Source of the DNA: a virus
Reading direction: 5' to 3' (one strand)
DNA: 64,000 nt
Virus record (IMG/VR): IMGVR_UViG_3300031726_000433
Coordinates: 1 to 64,000 of that record
Shown here one piece after another: positions 51,078 through 59,499 of this stretch (within the stretch, counting starts at the first letter, position 1; every line of letters begins with the position of its first letter). The notes under the pieces are model-generated. The model did no database searches. It saw only the letters and a program-made list of their open reading frames with translations, and had not been told where the DNA came from. The position numbers were made by a program, and so were the translations under genes.

Positions 51078-53533
51078 TTAAGCTATTTGGTAAAGGACTC
51101 GGGCTGCTCGATCATCCATTTGATATCTCTAGCCCTGTAAAGATAAGTTCAACTGGATTACCGGGAAGAATAATAAGCGATACAAGTTCCAAGACTGATT
51201 CAACAAAAAGCAGTCTCAATATAGATGGGTTATATTCTCATGTTCAAGTTCCAAATTCTGATCTGAGAAAAAATAAAGACGAAACAACGATAGCTAGACA
51301 AATCATAGACCACGGAATCAAACCTCAGGTCTTTTCAGCTGAATCTGGTAGAGCTCCATTCGAGACCTTGTTTCATGATTTCAATCTTGAAGCTTACCCG
51401 TTCTATAATTTTTGGGCTCCTGATGAACTTACAAATGAAAATGATGTTAGAGGAGATAGAAAGCTTGAAGATCTGCCTCGATTTATCAAAGTCATATGGA
51501 ATATAGCTCCTGATTTGAAGGATCCTGAAGAAAAAGCTAAACCAAAAACAGTTGATAGTCGTCATATCAATCCTGTGATATTTTCTAGAGAATTAGAAAG
51601 ACCAGTTACACACACGACCAGAGGGATCACGTTCACTCCAGATCACTTGCAGATCACTGGCTTTAGTTCCATAAAGTCAATGATAGCAAATGGTCATATG
51701 TCACCTGGTGTGCTCGAGACCATTGTTGAGATGCCACTACACAACACAGGTGTCGAATCCAGTAGAGCTCATGCTGGAACAGATCCAATAAACATGGTCG
51801 ATGAAGATGCATTCTTGACGGACACTGGGATGAATGGAATTTCAATTCACGAACTCCAGGGACAGATAAGCCAAGTAACAAATGGAATCGCCAGCATGAA
51901 TTCTATAGCTTCTGATGGCGTGTCTTCAAATATGACGCAGGTCAAGGAAACTTTAGTCGACGGAAAGACGATGATATCAAAGTCAATTCAGAGAGGAGGG
52001 TTCGCACAAATATCAAGTATTCATCCCTCATCTCCAACGTTGAGTTTGCAGTCAAGAACAGCAACACCAGCAAGACCGGCAATTTCAGATCCAGTTGTCG
52101 ACATGACACAAAGGATATCTCAACCAGAACAAGTAACTGATGTACAATCAACAGCTCAGGTAAAAGTTAAGTTCTTTAATCCAGCAATCGGTGGACTAAT
52201 TTCTAAGGACAAGGTTAACTTCATGAGTGAACCACATCATGTAGAGACGTTGTCGGCTATAGCGCCTTCACTTCACAGTCTTGAAGTTCTTTCTCGCACT
52301 GATATATTTGAGAAGCCAAGACACATTACAATCCCTTCTCTTCCTTCTCCAAAGCTTAAGCCACTTGAATACACTGGATATATTATTGAAAAGTATAAGA
52401 GACAAAAGTCTGGAGCATTTACAAAGGTTGAAGAGATTGATATACCAAGCAGAGAAGTAAATTTGTATATTGACACAAAGATTTTGTACGGAGAAGTGTA
52501 CAGATACAGAATAAAGGCTGTGTTAAGGTGGACGAGACCTGGACACTGGGGAATTGATGGACCAGATCCACTTACGCAAACAACATTTGGTTCACACACT
52601 GCTAATTTCAGCGACCACAAGAGTTCATACTTCGTAAGTGAGTGGAGTCATAAATGGGCATATGGTACATGCATCGATGATCAGCCACCTGGTCCTCCTG
52701 ATGAACTAACTGTAAGACCAGAGTCTCACAAGAAGAGAATTGTTGTAACGTTCAAGTTGCCAGAGAATAGCCAGAAAGATATTCTAAAGATGAGACTGTT
52801 CAGAAAGTTCCAAGATGAAAATGGAAGAGATATATCTCACTGGCAACAAATAAAGGAATCGTGGTCGTCAGATAAGAACGTCGACTTTGCTCCAAACAAT
52901 GTTATCTTCTTCGATGAAGATGTAGAGTTCTTCCAGAAACATAAGACAAAGCACGTATATGCAGCTCAATGCATTTCTAGACACGGAGAAGATTCTGTTC
53001 TTTCAGAACAGCTTGCAACTCGTTTGAATGAAGAGTATTTCACAAGAGGTGAGTTTCCAGTTGACTTTGTCTCATCTGCTGGTGTTCGCTTAGACTACTA
53101 TGGTGCGTTCGGAACTATTCCGAACAGAGTGACAAAGACAGAAGTGGTTGTTTCGCCTGCTCCAACGAGGAATGGAAAACCTCCAGGAATCACATCTTTA
53201 GTAATTGCTGGAAGAAATACGATAGGAAATGCAAGTTTGAGTGATGCGAACTACCTCTGCAGGGTTCAATCTCTAGATACTGGCGAATCTATAGACATTC
53301 CAATCAATCTTTCTATTTTGAGCATGCAACCAAGGCAAACTGTGTCTAAGTTCGACTTCTTTATTCCACAACATTCAATTTCTAATAAGAATTCCAATAA
53401 CTTTGATAGCGAGAGTGACGCAAGACTCAATGAAGAGCTCAAGAAACTTCAAGATGCAGCTCTCGTAGATGATAGAGACGAGGAAAATGAAGTACTTGTC
53501 TATGATAGATCTTCACCTGGTGAGAGATGGTGA
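51074..53533 (+). CDS. Virion protein with FN3-like units
   Basis: 819 residues. FN3-like units at ~425-500 (YIIEKYKRQKSG; YRYRIKAVLRW) and ~535-650 (PPDELTVRPESHKKRIVV; YAAQCISRHGED). N-terminal half is extended with Asp/Pro-rich turns and ~270 helical residues. C-tail is acidic. Same series as 45412 and 48774, probably assembled together in a tail or baseplate appendage. Confidence 0.75.
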   Translation: MIKLFGKGLGLLDHPFDISSPVKISSTGLPGRIISDTSSKTDSTKSSLNIDGLYSHVQVPNSDLRKNKDETTIARQIIDHGIKPQVFSAESGRAPFETLFHDFNLEAYPFYNFWAPDELTNENDVRGDRKLEDLPRFIKVIWNIAPDLKDPEEKAKPKTVDSRHINPVIFSRELERPVTHTTRGITFTPDHLQITGFSSIKSMIANGHMSPGVLETIVEMPLHNTGVESSRAHAGTDPINMVDEDAFLTDTGMNGISIHELQGQISQVTNGIASMNSIASDGVSSNMTQVKETLVDGKTMISKSIQRGGFAQISSIHPSSPTLSLQSRTATPARPAISDPVVDMTQRISQPEQVTDVQSTAQVKVKFFNPAIGGLISKDKVNFMSEPHHVETLSAIAPSLHSLEVLSRTDIFEKPRHITIPSLPSPKLKPLEYTGYIIEKYKRQKSGAFTKVEEIDIPSREVNLYIDTKILYGEVYRYRIKAVLRWTRPGHWGIDGPDPLTQTTFGSHTANFSDHKSSYFVSEWSHKWAYGTCIDDQPPGPPDELTVRPESHKKRIVVTFKLPENSQKDILKMRLFRKFQDENGRDISHWQQIKESWSSDKNVDFAPNNVIFFDEDVEFFQKHKTKHVYAAQCISRHGEDSVLSEQLATRLNEEYFTRGEFPVDFVSSAGVRLDYYGAFGTIPNRVTKTEVVVSPAPTRNGKPPGITSLVIAGRNTIGNASLSDANYLCRVQSLDTGESIDIPINLSILSMQPRQTVSKFDFFIPQHSISNKNSNNFDSESDARLNEELKKLQDAALVDDRDEENEVLVYDRSSPGERW

Positions 53534-53555
53534 TGAGTTTTAGAAGCTAAATCTG

Positions 53556-53571
53556 AGATAGATTACTATCT
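53556..53571 (+). other. Small hairpin (AGATAG/CTATCT)
   Basis: Six-base perfect stem with ATTA loop in the gap between two virion genes. No U-run. Could affect mRNA stability. Confidence 0.25.
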
Positions 53572-53595
53572 ATCTACAGTGAGGAGAATAACGAC

Positions 53596-54312
53596 ATGGG
53601 CTTTCAGGACAACTCGGGCGAAATTTTCATAGACGCCGTTCTAACAGATGAAGGACGTGAACGTCTGGCAAGAAACGATGGAAGTTTCTCCATTGTTCGT
53701 TTTAGATTGGGCGACGATGAGATAGATTACAGATTCTGGAATGAATTGACAGGATCTGACTCTAAGGATAGAAAGATTCTCGATACTCCAGTCTTTGAAG
53801 CCTTCACGAATGAAGTCGTTGCTCTTCGTTTCCCACTGGTAACTGTGAGAAATGCAAGACTCCAGTTCCTTCCAACAATGACAGCCAAGCCAGATTCTGT
53901 AACATTGAAGGAACAGAATGACTCAGTTGGCGGCGGAACAGACGTCACGGTAAGTCAAGAGATTGCAAGGTCACAGACTATCCTCCCATCAGAGATTATC
54001 GATGTCAACTACTCGGTTGAAGTTGACAACGATCTAATCTTTATTTCTGGAGAGACTCCAATCGCTATCACTCCATTTGGAACTGCGAGATATGTTATCC
54101 CAGCCGCTGCAGGAAGACAAACATCTGCTGGTGGAACTGAATGCAAGTTCAATGTTAGAGTCCAGACACTCACAACTGAAGCTTTCGACACTCTCGTTGG
54201 TGCCAATGTAACTAGGCCAAGAACAATAGACACAACGATCGTCGTAACCGGTCAACAGTCTGGCATGAATGTCCAGATTCCGGTCTCAATAGTAGAATTT
54301 GCAACAACCTAA
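53596..54312 (+). CDS. Virion protein with shared 'DxVLTxxG' N-domain (copy B)
   Basis: 238 residues. FIDAVLTDEGRERLARNDG and RLGDDEIDY align with copy A at 44756. The remainder is beta-rich with a hydrophobic turn AIAITPFGTARY-like (GETPIAITPFGTARYVIPAA) and the C-terminal QQSGMNVQIPVSIVEF. GAGGAGAATAAC before ATG. Function unknown. Confidence 0.72.
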   Translation: MGFQDNSGEIFIDAVLTDEGRERLARNDGSFSIVRFRLGDDEIDYRFWNELTGSDSKDRKILDTPVFEAFTNEVVALRFPLVTVRNARLQFLPTMTAKPDSVTLKEQNDSVGGGTDVTVSQEIARSQTILPSEIIDVNYSVEVDNDLIFISGETPIAITPFGTARYVIPAAAGRQTSAGGTECKFNVRVQTLTTEAFDTLVGANVTRPRTIDTTIVVTGQQSGMNVQIPVSIVEFATT

Positions 54313-54313
54313 T

Positions 54314-55063
54314 ATGAAAATCTTGCTCCCAAAAAAGATTTGTAGAAATTGTGGAATTGAATATCCACGATCTGGAGCAAAGTTCTCATGTTCTACTAAG
54401 TGTCGTGATGAATACACGATGAAGAATTCTAGAGAAAGCATATCATGCGGAATATGCGAAAACATATTCGTAAAGATGAAGGTAGAAAAGAGAAAATTTT
54501 GCTCAATGAAGTGTGTTGGAGAGAACAACAGAAGATTAATTTCTGGAAAAAGAGATGAAAGTAAGCATGAAAACTTCAATTGCAAAACATGTGGAAAAGA
54601 ATGTGACAGATTGAAGGGTGGTCAAGGTGGAAGTATTAAGCAATTCTGCAGCAGAGCTTGCAGGTCTAAATTTGTATGGACAGAAAAAAAACTTTCTGAC
54701 AAAATGAGATCTAAAACATATCTTGTCACTCTCAAGAATGGAAATGATTTAAAGGTTCGTTCTCGATGGGAAGCTGCTTTTATAAAGGACTATCTTGAAA
54801 AAGAAAATATAAACTTTGATTATGAACCGACAATTAGATTACTGGACGGAAGCAGCTACACTCCAGATTTCTATTTAAATGAAAAAGATACATTCGTTGA
54901 GATAAAAGGATTTGAAAGAGGTCCTTCCTTAAAGAAGGTTAATTCTCTTCGAAACATGGGACGTACCGTTGTATATGCGACTGGGGAAGTACTGGAGAGA
55001 GATTTTGGGCTCAATCTCAAAACAGATTATCTTAAAAGCATAACTCGGGAATACAATAAGTAA
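54314..55063 (+). CDS. PD-(D/E)XK homing endonuclease with zinc fingers
   Basis: 249 residues from ATG 54314; the stop of the preceding gene is 54310-54312. Three zinc-finger pairs (CRNCGIEY...FSCSTKC; CGICENIF...FCSMKC; CKTCGKEC...FCSRAC) cover residues ~10-120. The C-terminal ~110 residues hold RSRWEAAFIKDYLEKENI, YTPDFYL and FVEIKG, the PD-ExK nuclease core (Vsr/TnsA-like). Such fusions are phage homing endonucleases. Inserted between two virion genes; its base composition resembles its neighbours. Confidence 0.82.
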   Translation: MKILLPKKICRNCGIEYPRSGAKFSCSTKCRDEYTMKNSRESISCGICENIFVKMKVEKRKFCSMKCVGENNRRLISGKRDESKHENFNCKTCGKECDRLKGGQGGSIKQFCSRACRSKFVWTEKKLSDKMRSKTYLVTLKNGNDLKVRSRWEAAFIKDYLEKENINFDYEPTIRLLDGSSYTPDFYLNEKDTFVEIKGFERGPSLKKVNSLRNMGRTVVYATGEVLERDFGLNLKTDYLKSITREYNK

Positions 55064-55089
55064 TGTGTTAAGCCTAGGAGATTATTAAT

Positions 55090-56085
55090 ATTTCATTCAA
55101 AACTTTCGATTTGAGCCATGACGTGGCGTCCATTGTATCCTCTATAAATGAGGTCGTCTCTGTATCAAGTTCTATATTCTACTTTGATCAGAACACAAAG
55201 AAGTATTCAAACATCGCCTCTTCATCTGCAGGAGCAGATCTTGGTGGCTATTTCCAGACCATATTCGATTCCTCTCCAACGAGTTCACTAAGTACTGCTC
55301 TCATGGATGTCACTTATGGTTATGCAACCACATCATCGTTCAATCTTCCAGTAACAGCAACAGCTTCTCAGAACGAAAAGATTAAGATTTATAGAATGAT
55401 GGCTTCTTCATTACTCGGGAGTCCAGATTCGCTCTTTACAGTCAACAGCGTTCAGCAACCAGAGTGCTTCTTCATCATGCTGAAGAGAGGAATTCAGAAG
55501 GACGAGATCAAGAAAGGTAGTACGTCTCTTATCATCAATCAGACAAGCGCGCAAATAACTGCGTCTGACGATGGAGCAACGTCAAACTTCAAGCAGACTG
55601 TTGGTGGAGACTATGCTCCGTTGAAGTACAATGGAACGGGAAGTGAAATTGGGCAGGTGTGGTACAACGCCGGTGTGATTGTTATTCCAGATAGTACGGC
55701 CTGGGTAGCTGGCACGACGTTCTGGTCTGGAAGCAAGACGCTAGAGAACCTTCAATCGTCAGGAACTATCAATCAGTTGGCTGATGGTCTTAGAACTCAC
55801 CTAGAAAAGATTAACATTCACAACCAGACAAACTTGTACTCAACGATCTATTTCTGCAGAGCAACGAACTCTGAATTCAACTACTCAAGCAATCCAACGT
55901 TTGTTGATTCCAATAAGAGAATCAGAGTAACATCAGGTAGCAACATCCTACAGACCAGATCCTATGTCACAACAGTTGGTCTATACGATGCAAATGACAA
56001 CCTATTGGCAGTTGCTAAGGTCAACAAGCCTATAACCAAGTCACCTGATAGTGAAGCGATCTTCAGAATCAGACTCGACTACTAA
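55090..56085 (+). CDS. Virion protein, probable ATT start, shared C-terminal module
   Basis: 331 residues from ATT 55090; the frame is open to a stop at 55075. TAGGAG (55075-55080) is 9 bases upstream, and the ATT start gives (M)SFKTFDLSHDVASIVSSI. Without ATT, the next credible start is TTG 55111, which lacks a well-placed ribosome site. The last ~80 residues (SNPTFVDSNKRIRV, TTVGLYDANDNLLAVAKVNK) match the end of the next gene. Beta-rich body. Likely a tail or baseplate component. Confidence 0.7.
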   Translation: MSFKTFDLSHDVASIVSSINEVVSVSSSIFYFDQNTKKYSNIASSSAGADLGGYFQTIFDSSPTSSLSTALMDVTYGYATTSSFNLPVTATASQNEKIKIYRMMASSLLGSPDSLFTVNSVQQPECFFIMLKRGIQKDEIKKGSTSLIINQTSAQITASDDGATSNFKQTVGGDYAPLKYNGTGSEIGQVWYNAGVIVIPDSTAWVAGTTFWSGSKTLENLQSSGTINQLADGLRTHLEKINIHNQTNLYSTIYFCRATNSEFNYSSNPTFVDSNKRIRVTSGSNILQTRSYVTTVGLYDANDNLLAVAKVNKPITKSPDSEAIFRIRLDY

Positions 56086-56102
56086 GTTTATATCGAGAAT
56101 AC

Positions 56103-57995
56103 ATGAGTGTCTTTAGAAAATTCGACAGAAATGACATTCTTTTCTCTACTGTTCACACTAGACCTAAGGTGTCTGTTGGATTAAGAAGAAACCAAGATGG
56201 TGTAACTTGGGATTGGTTTGGTTCAACTGGTGCTTCTGGATCATTAAGTTTATACGGTGGAATTAGATCAAGATACAATGTAAAATCAAGTGACTTTAGT
56301 TCATCTGGTATAGCGATATATCCACTTGATCCACTTGATACTCATAGTATAGATAAAGTTGTTTTTGTCTCTGGATCTTATCCGTCGACAGGTTCGATAC
56401 GTCTCGTCACATGCGATAATACTCCATACTCATCTTTTCTAGATGTCACGGACACACAGTGGTATGACGAGCATTTTAGTCCAATAGAATTGTTATTCGA
56501 TCATTACTCAAAGTTTGATTCAAATTATTTTCTTGGTTCTCACGATTTTTATGTTCTTCACTCAAATCTCTGGTATCCATCTTCCGGATGGGGACAAAGC
56601 GTCGTGTTTTCAGGAGCGCTATCTTCTCACCCAATAACATCAACCTCTTCATTTACTGCCGAAGCATGGATAAAACCAACGTCGCAGGTTATGACAAATC
56701 AATTCATAATTGGACAATCTGGATTGTGGAGAGTAGCATTAACGAGTTCAAACGGATCATCTGCAGATTTAGTTTTAAGTATCACAAGTGGATCAACTGT
56801 TGCAACAACTGGATCGAATAATTTTGATGTTCAACCTGGAGTGTGGTCACATGTTGCTGTGGCTGTAAGTGGTGGTGTATCTGCGAGTTTTTATGTCAAT
56901 GGACAATTGAAGTCTAATCTTCAAGTTCCTCTTACGATTCAAAGTGGTTCTTCTACAAAACCGTTGCTGTTGGTATCAGATGTATCATCTTCTGCTCCTG
57001 TATTAAGTCCTCTTCCGTCAACGGGACTCATAGGCGGGCTGAATGGATATATTTTTGAAACAAGACTGTGGAATTCTGTCAGAACAGCAGCTGAGATCTC
57101 ATCTAGTTTTTGTTCAACGCTTATAGCTTCTTCATCTTCTAATCTTTTACATTATGCAAGATTAAATGATGGAGCTTTTTCTTCATTACATGGCTTTAAT
57201 CATGGCGAAGGTGTTTTTGATTATAGCGCAAATGCAAATCACGGATACTTCCTCTTATCTTCTTCAATTGGGATCGGTTTCGAGTGGGAAAGAAATGATC
57301 ATCCAACATTCAAAACAAGATATCAAATCGTAGATACTGATATAAACAGAGTTAAACTTTTCCACATTCCAAGCATGTTCTATGGAAGACAAATAGAACC
57401 AGGATCAGTAAAGATAGTAGATAATTCAAGAAATGATTGGCAGCCTGGTTCTGGCATTACATTTTATTCAGGAATTAAAAAGGTATATATTGACGACGGA
57501 AAAGGTACGTTGTTCTTATCTGGATCAGTTTCAAGACAAATATCAAATGAAGACTATACGGGAAATACAAGGTGCAAAGTAGGAAATGTGTTTTATTCTG
57601 AGGGTTTGATAGTTTTCACAGACAAGACGATAGTACAGACGTTTGTAGATAAGGAATCAACTCGTGCTCAAGTGTTTGATGCAGATGTACTTCCAGCTTT
57701 TACTCTAGAATTTAGAGGTAATGCAAGAATCCATACCAAGACATTCAATTGCAGACTGTCGACGGCGCAGGCGAATGCATCCAATAATCCAACATTCAGC
57801 TACCTTGATGATAATGGCACCGAAGCCACGGATGATGATCGTATGGTGGTTGAGAGGGTGGATGGGATCACATATATTACAGCTGTCGGTCTATACAATG
57901 AGGATAGACAACTTGTAGCTGTCGCGAAGTTAGCTCAACCAATAAGAAAGAGAGAGAAGGACAAGATAAATATTAGATTGAAGATGGATTTCTAA
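56103..57995 (+). CDS. Virion protein with LamG domain and shared C-terminal module
   Basis: 630 residues. LamG at ~180-350 (SFTAEAWIKPTSQVM; GVWSHVAVAVSGG; IFETRLWNSVRTAAEI). The last ~80 residues (SNNPTFSYLDDNG; ITAVGLYNEDRQLVAVAKLA; INIRLKMDF) align with the preceding gene's C-terminus. The shared tail may be an assembly tag used by several fibres. N-terminus starts MSVFRKFDRNDILFS. Confidence 0.78.
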   Translation: MSVFRKFDRNDILFSTVHTRPKVSVGLRRNQDGVTWDWFGSTGASGSLSLYGGIRSRYNVKSSDFSSSGIAIYPLDPLDTHSIDKVVFVSGSYPSTGSIRLVTCDNTPYSSFLDVTDTQWYDEHFSPIELLFDHYSKFDSNYFLGSHDFYVLHSNLWYPSSGWGQSVVFSGALSSHPITSTSSFTAEAWIKPTSQVMTNQFIIGQSGLWRVALTSSNGSSADLVLSITSGSTVATTGSNNFDVQPGVWSHVAVAVSGGVSASFYVNGQLKSNLQVPLTIQSGSSTKPLLLVSDVSSSAPVLSPLPSTGLIGGLNGYIFETRLWNSVRTAAEISSSFCSTLIASSSSNLLHYARLNDGAFSSLHGFNHGEGVFDYSANANHGYFLLSSSIGIGFEWERNDHPTFKTRYQIVDTDINRVKLFHIPSMFYGRQIEPGSVKIVDNSRNDWQPGSGITFYSGIKKVYIDDGKGTLFLSGSVSRQISNEDYTGNTRCKVGNVFYSEGLIVFTDKTIVQTFVDKESTRAQVFDADVLPAFTLEFRGNARIHTKTFNCRLSTAQANASNNPTFSYLDDNGTEATDDDRMVVERVDGITYITAVGLYNEDRQLVAVAKLAQPIRKREKDKINIRLKMDF

Positions 57996-58004
57996 GGAGA
58001 TCTA

Positions 58005-58628
58005 ATGTTATTCGGTTGGGACATCTCTACGTCAGTTATCGGTTTTACCGTCTTGGATGATTCTGGTAAATGGGTAAAGTCTGACTACTTTGATTTCAAG
58101 AAGTTAGATGCCAAGTCTCTGCACGATAAAATGGATGAATGTACTTGGTGGGTTCATGATCAACTAGAATCTTATTCTTCTGGTTCTCACCATCATTACT
58201 TTGAAGACAAGCTTGGAAATTTTGCATTTGGAAAGACTCAGATGCAAACATTGATGAAGCTTGCAGCATTCAATACTTTATTCTCATACGAAGTTATTAG
58301 AATTCACAACGAGATTTGTACATTCGAAGCTGGTGGATTAGGGATGGGATCAACTCATATTCATCCGTCTACTGTTAAGTCAATCATGAAACGAGAAGGT
58401 CTGATAATTCCAAAGGGATCTAAAGAAAAGAAGAAGATAACATTAGACTTTGTGATGAAAAAGCTTCCTGAATTTCCCATTGTGTATAACAGAAATGATA
58501 AACCACAGCCATTTTGCTTCGATATGGCTGACAGTTTCATCACAGTTAGGGCTGGTTATTTGAGATCCTATTTATTAGGTGACTCCTCAACAAAAACTAC
58601 AAGCGATTCGGAAGACTCTGAATCATGA
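58005..58628 (+). CDS. RuvC-like Holliday-junction resolvase
   Basis: 207 residues. RNase H-fold with D6 (GWDISTS), E67 (HHHYFEDKLG), and a C-terminal acidic pair D173/D176 (CFDMADS) matching the RuvC catalytic tetrad order. KSIMKREGL and KKKITLDFVMKK fit the DNA-binding helices. Such enzymes replace endonuclease VII in resolving branched phage DNA before packaging. AAGGAGATCTA ribosome site. A crossover junction or transposase-type RNase H is the main alternative. Confidence 0.75.
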   Translation: MLFGWDISTSVIGFTVLDDSGKWVKSDYFDFKKLDAKSLHDKMDECTWWVHDQLESYSSGSHHHYFEDKLGNFAFGKTQMQTLMKLAAFNTLFSYEVIRIHNEICTFEAGGLGMGSTHIHPSTVKSIMKREGLIIPKGSKEKKKITLDFVMKKLPEFPIVYNRNDKPQPFCFDMADSFITVRAGYLRSYLLGDSSTKTTSDSEDSES

Positions 58629-59499
58629 GCAGATAACGAAGGGTGACGAAGTAGTATTCTTCTGTCCTCGTTGCAATCATCATAAGCCAAAACTCAGTGT
58701 AAATCTACTAACTGAGATATTTCATTGTTGGATATGCGATTGGAAGGGCAAAAACATTGCACCTCTTCTTGAAAAGAACTCAAAAGAGAAACAGGAGTAC
58801 ATCGAAGAGTTAAAAGAAAAGTCGCTAACTCCAGTTGCAAAGCAGGAGAAGAAGTATGATCCACTTGTACTTCCAATAGAATTTAAAACACTTTCAAAAG
58901 AATGGTCAGGACCCTATTATAAAGCAGCAGTTAGATATCTCTCTGAAAGAGGAATCGAAAGAGAAGATATTCTTAAGTGGAAACTTGGGTATTGTGAAGA
59001 TGGTGATTACAAATACAGGATCATTATTCCGTCGTTCGACGATTATGGACATCTAAACTTCTTTACTGGTAGAGCTTTTTACGATAACAATCCCAAGAAG
59101 TATAAGAATGGAAATTTTTGTAAGGACATCATCTTTAATGACTATCTTATTGATTGGAATAAGCCAATTACAATTACTGAAGGTCCATTCGATGCTTTCA
59201 AGATAAGCAAGAACGCCATAGCACTCCAAGGAAGCACACTTAGTTATAGGTCAAAGTTGTTCTCAAAAATAGTTCTGTCTGGAGTAGATGTTCACTTCGC
59301 CATGGATACAGATGCTTTTGAAAAGCAATTAGACATTATTGACAATTTTCTATCGTACGGTGTAACATGTCATTACGTAAATCTCAATGGCAAGAAAGAC
59401 GTCGGAGAAATGACGAAGAGTGAATTTGACACTGTTGCATCAAGATCAATCGAAATAAAATCGGATCTAGATATTCTTAGAATGAGGGCCAGAGTTTGA
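58579..59499 (+). CDS. DnaG-type DNA primase
   Basis: 306 residues from GTG 58579, 50 bases inside the RuvC gene. Zinc finger CPRC (~29-32) and CWIC (~50-53), then TOPRIM core with ITITEGPFDAFK (~194-205) and HFAMDTDAFEKQ (~236). Short form like T4 gp61; makes RNA primers for lagging-strand synthesis with a partner helicase not in view. Confidence 0.85.
   Translation: MTPQQKLQAIRKTLNHEQITKGDEVVFFCPRCNHHKPKLSVNLLTEIFHCWICDWKGKNIAPLLEKNSKEKQEYIEELKEKSLTPVAKQEKKYDPLVLPIEFKTLSKEWSGPYYKAAVRYLSERGIEREDILKWKLGYCEDGDYKYRIIIPSFDDYGHLNFFTGRAFYDNNPKKYKNGNFCKDIIFNDYLIDWNKPITITEGPFDAFKISKNAIALQGSTLSYRSKLFSKIVLSGVDVHFAMDTDAFEKQLDIIDNFLSYGVTCHYVNLNGKKDVGEMTKSEFDTVASRSIEIKSDLDILRMRARV

Noticed and set aside
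32978-54585. Many antisense open frames under the virion genes
   Set aside because: All lie opposite long coding genes, lack ribosome sites and recognisable motifs; they reflect codon bias.
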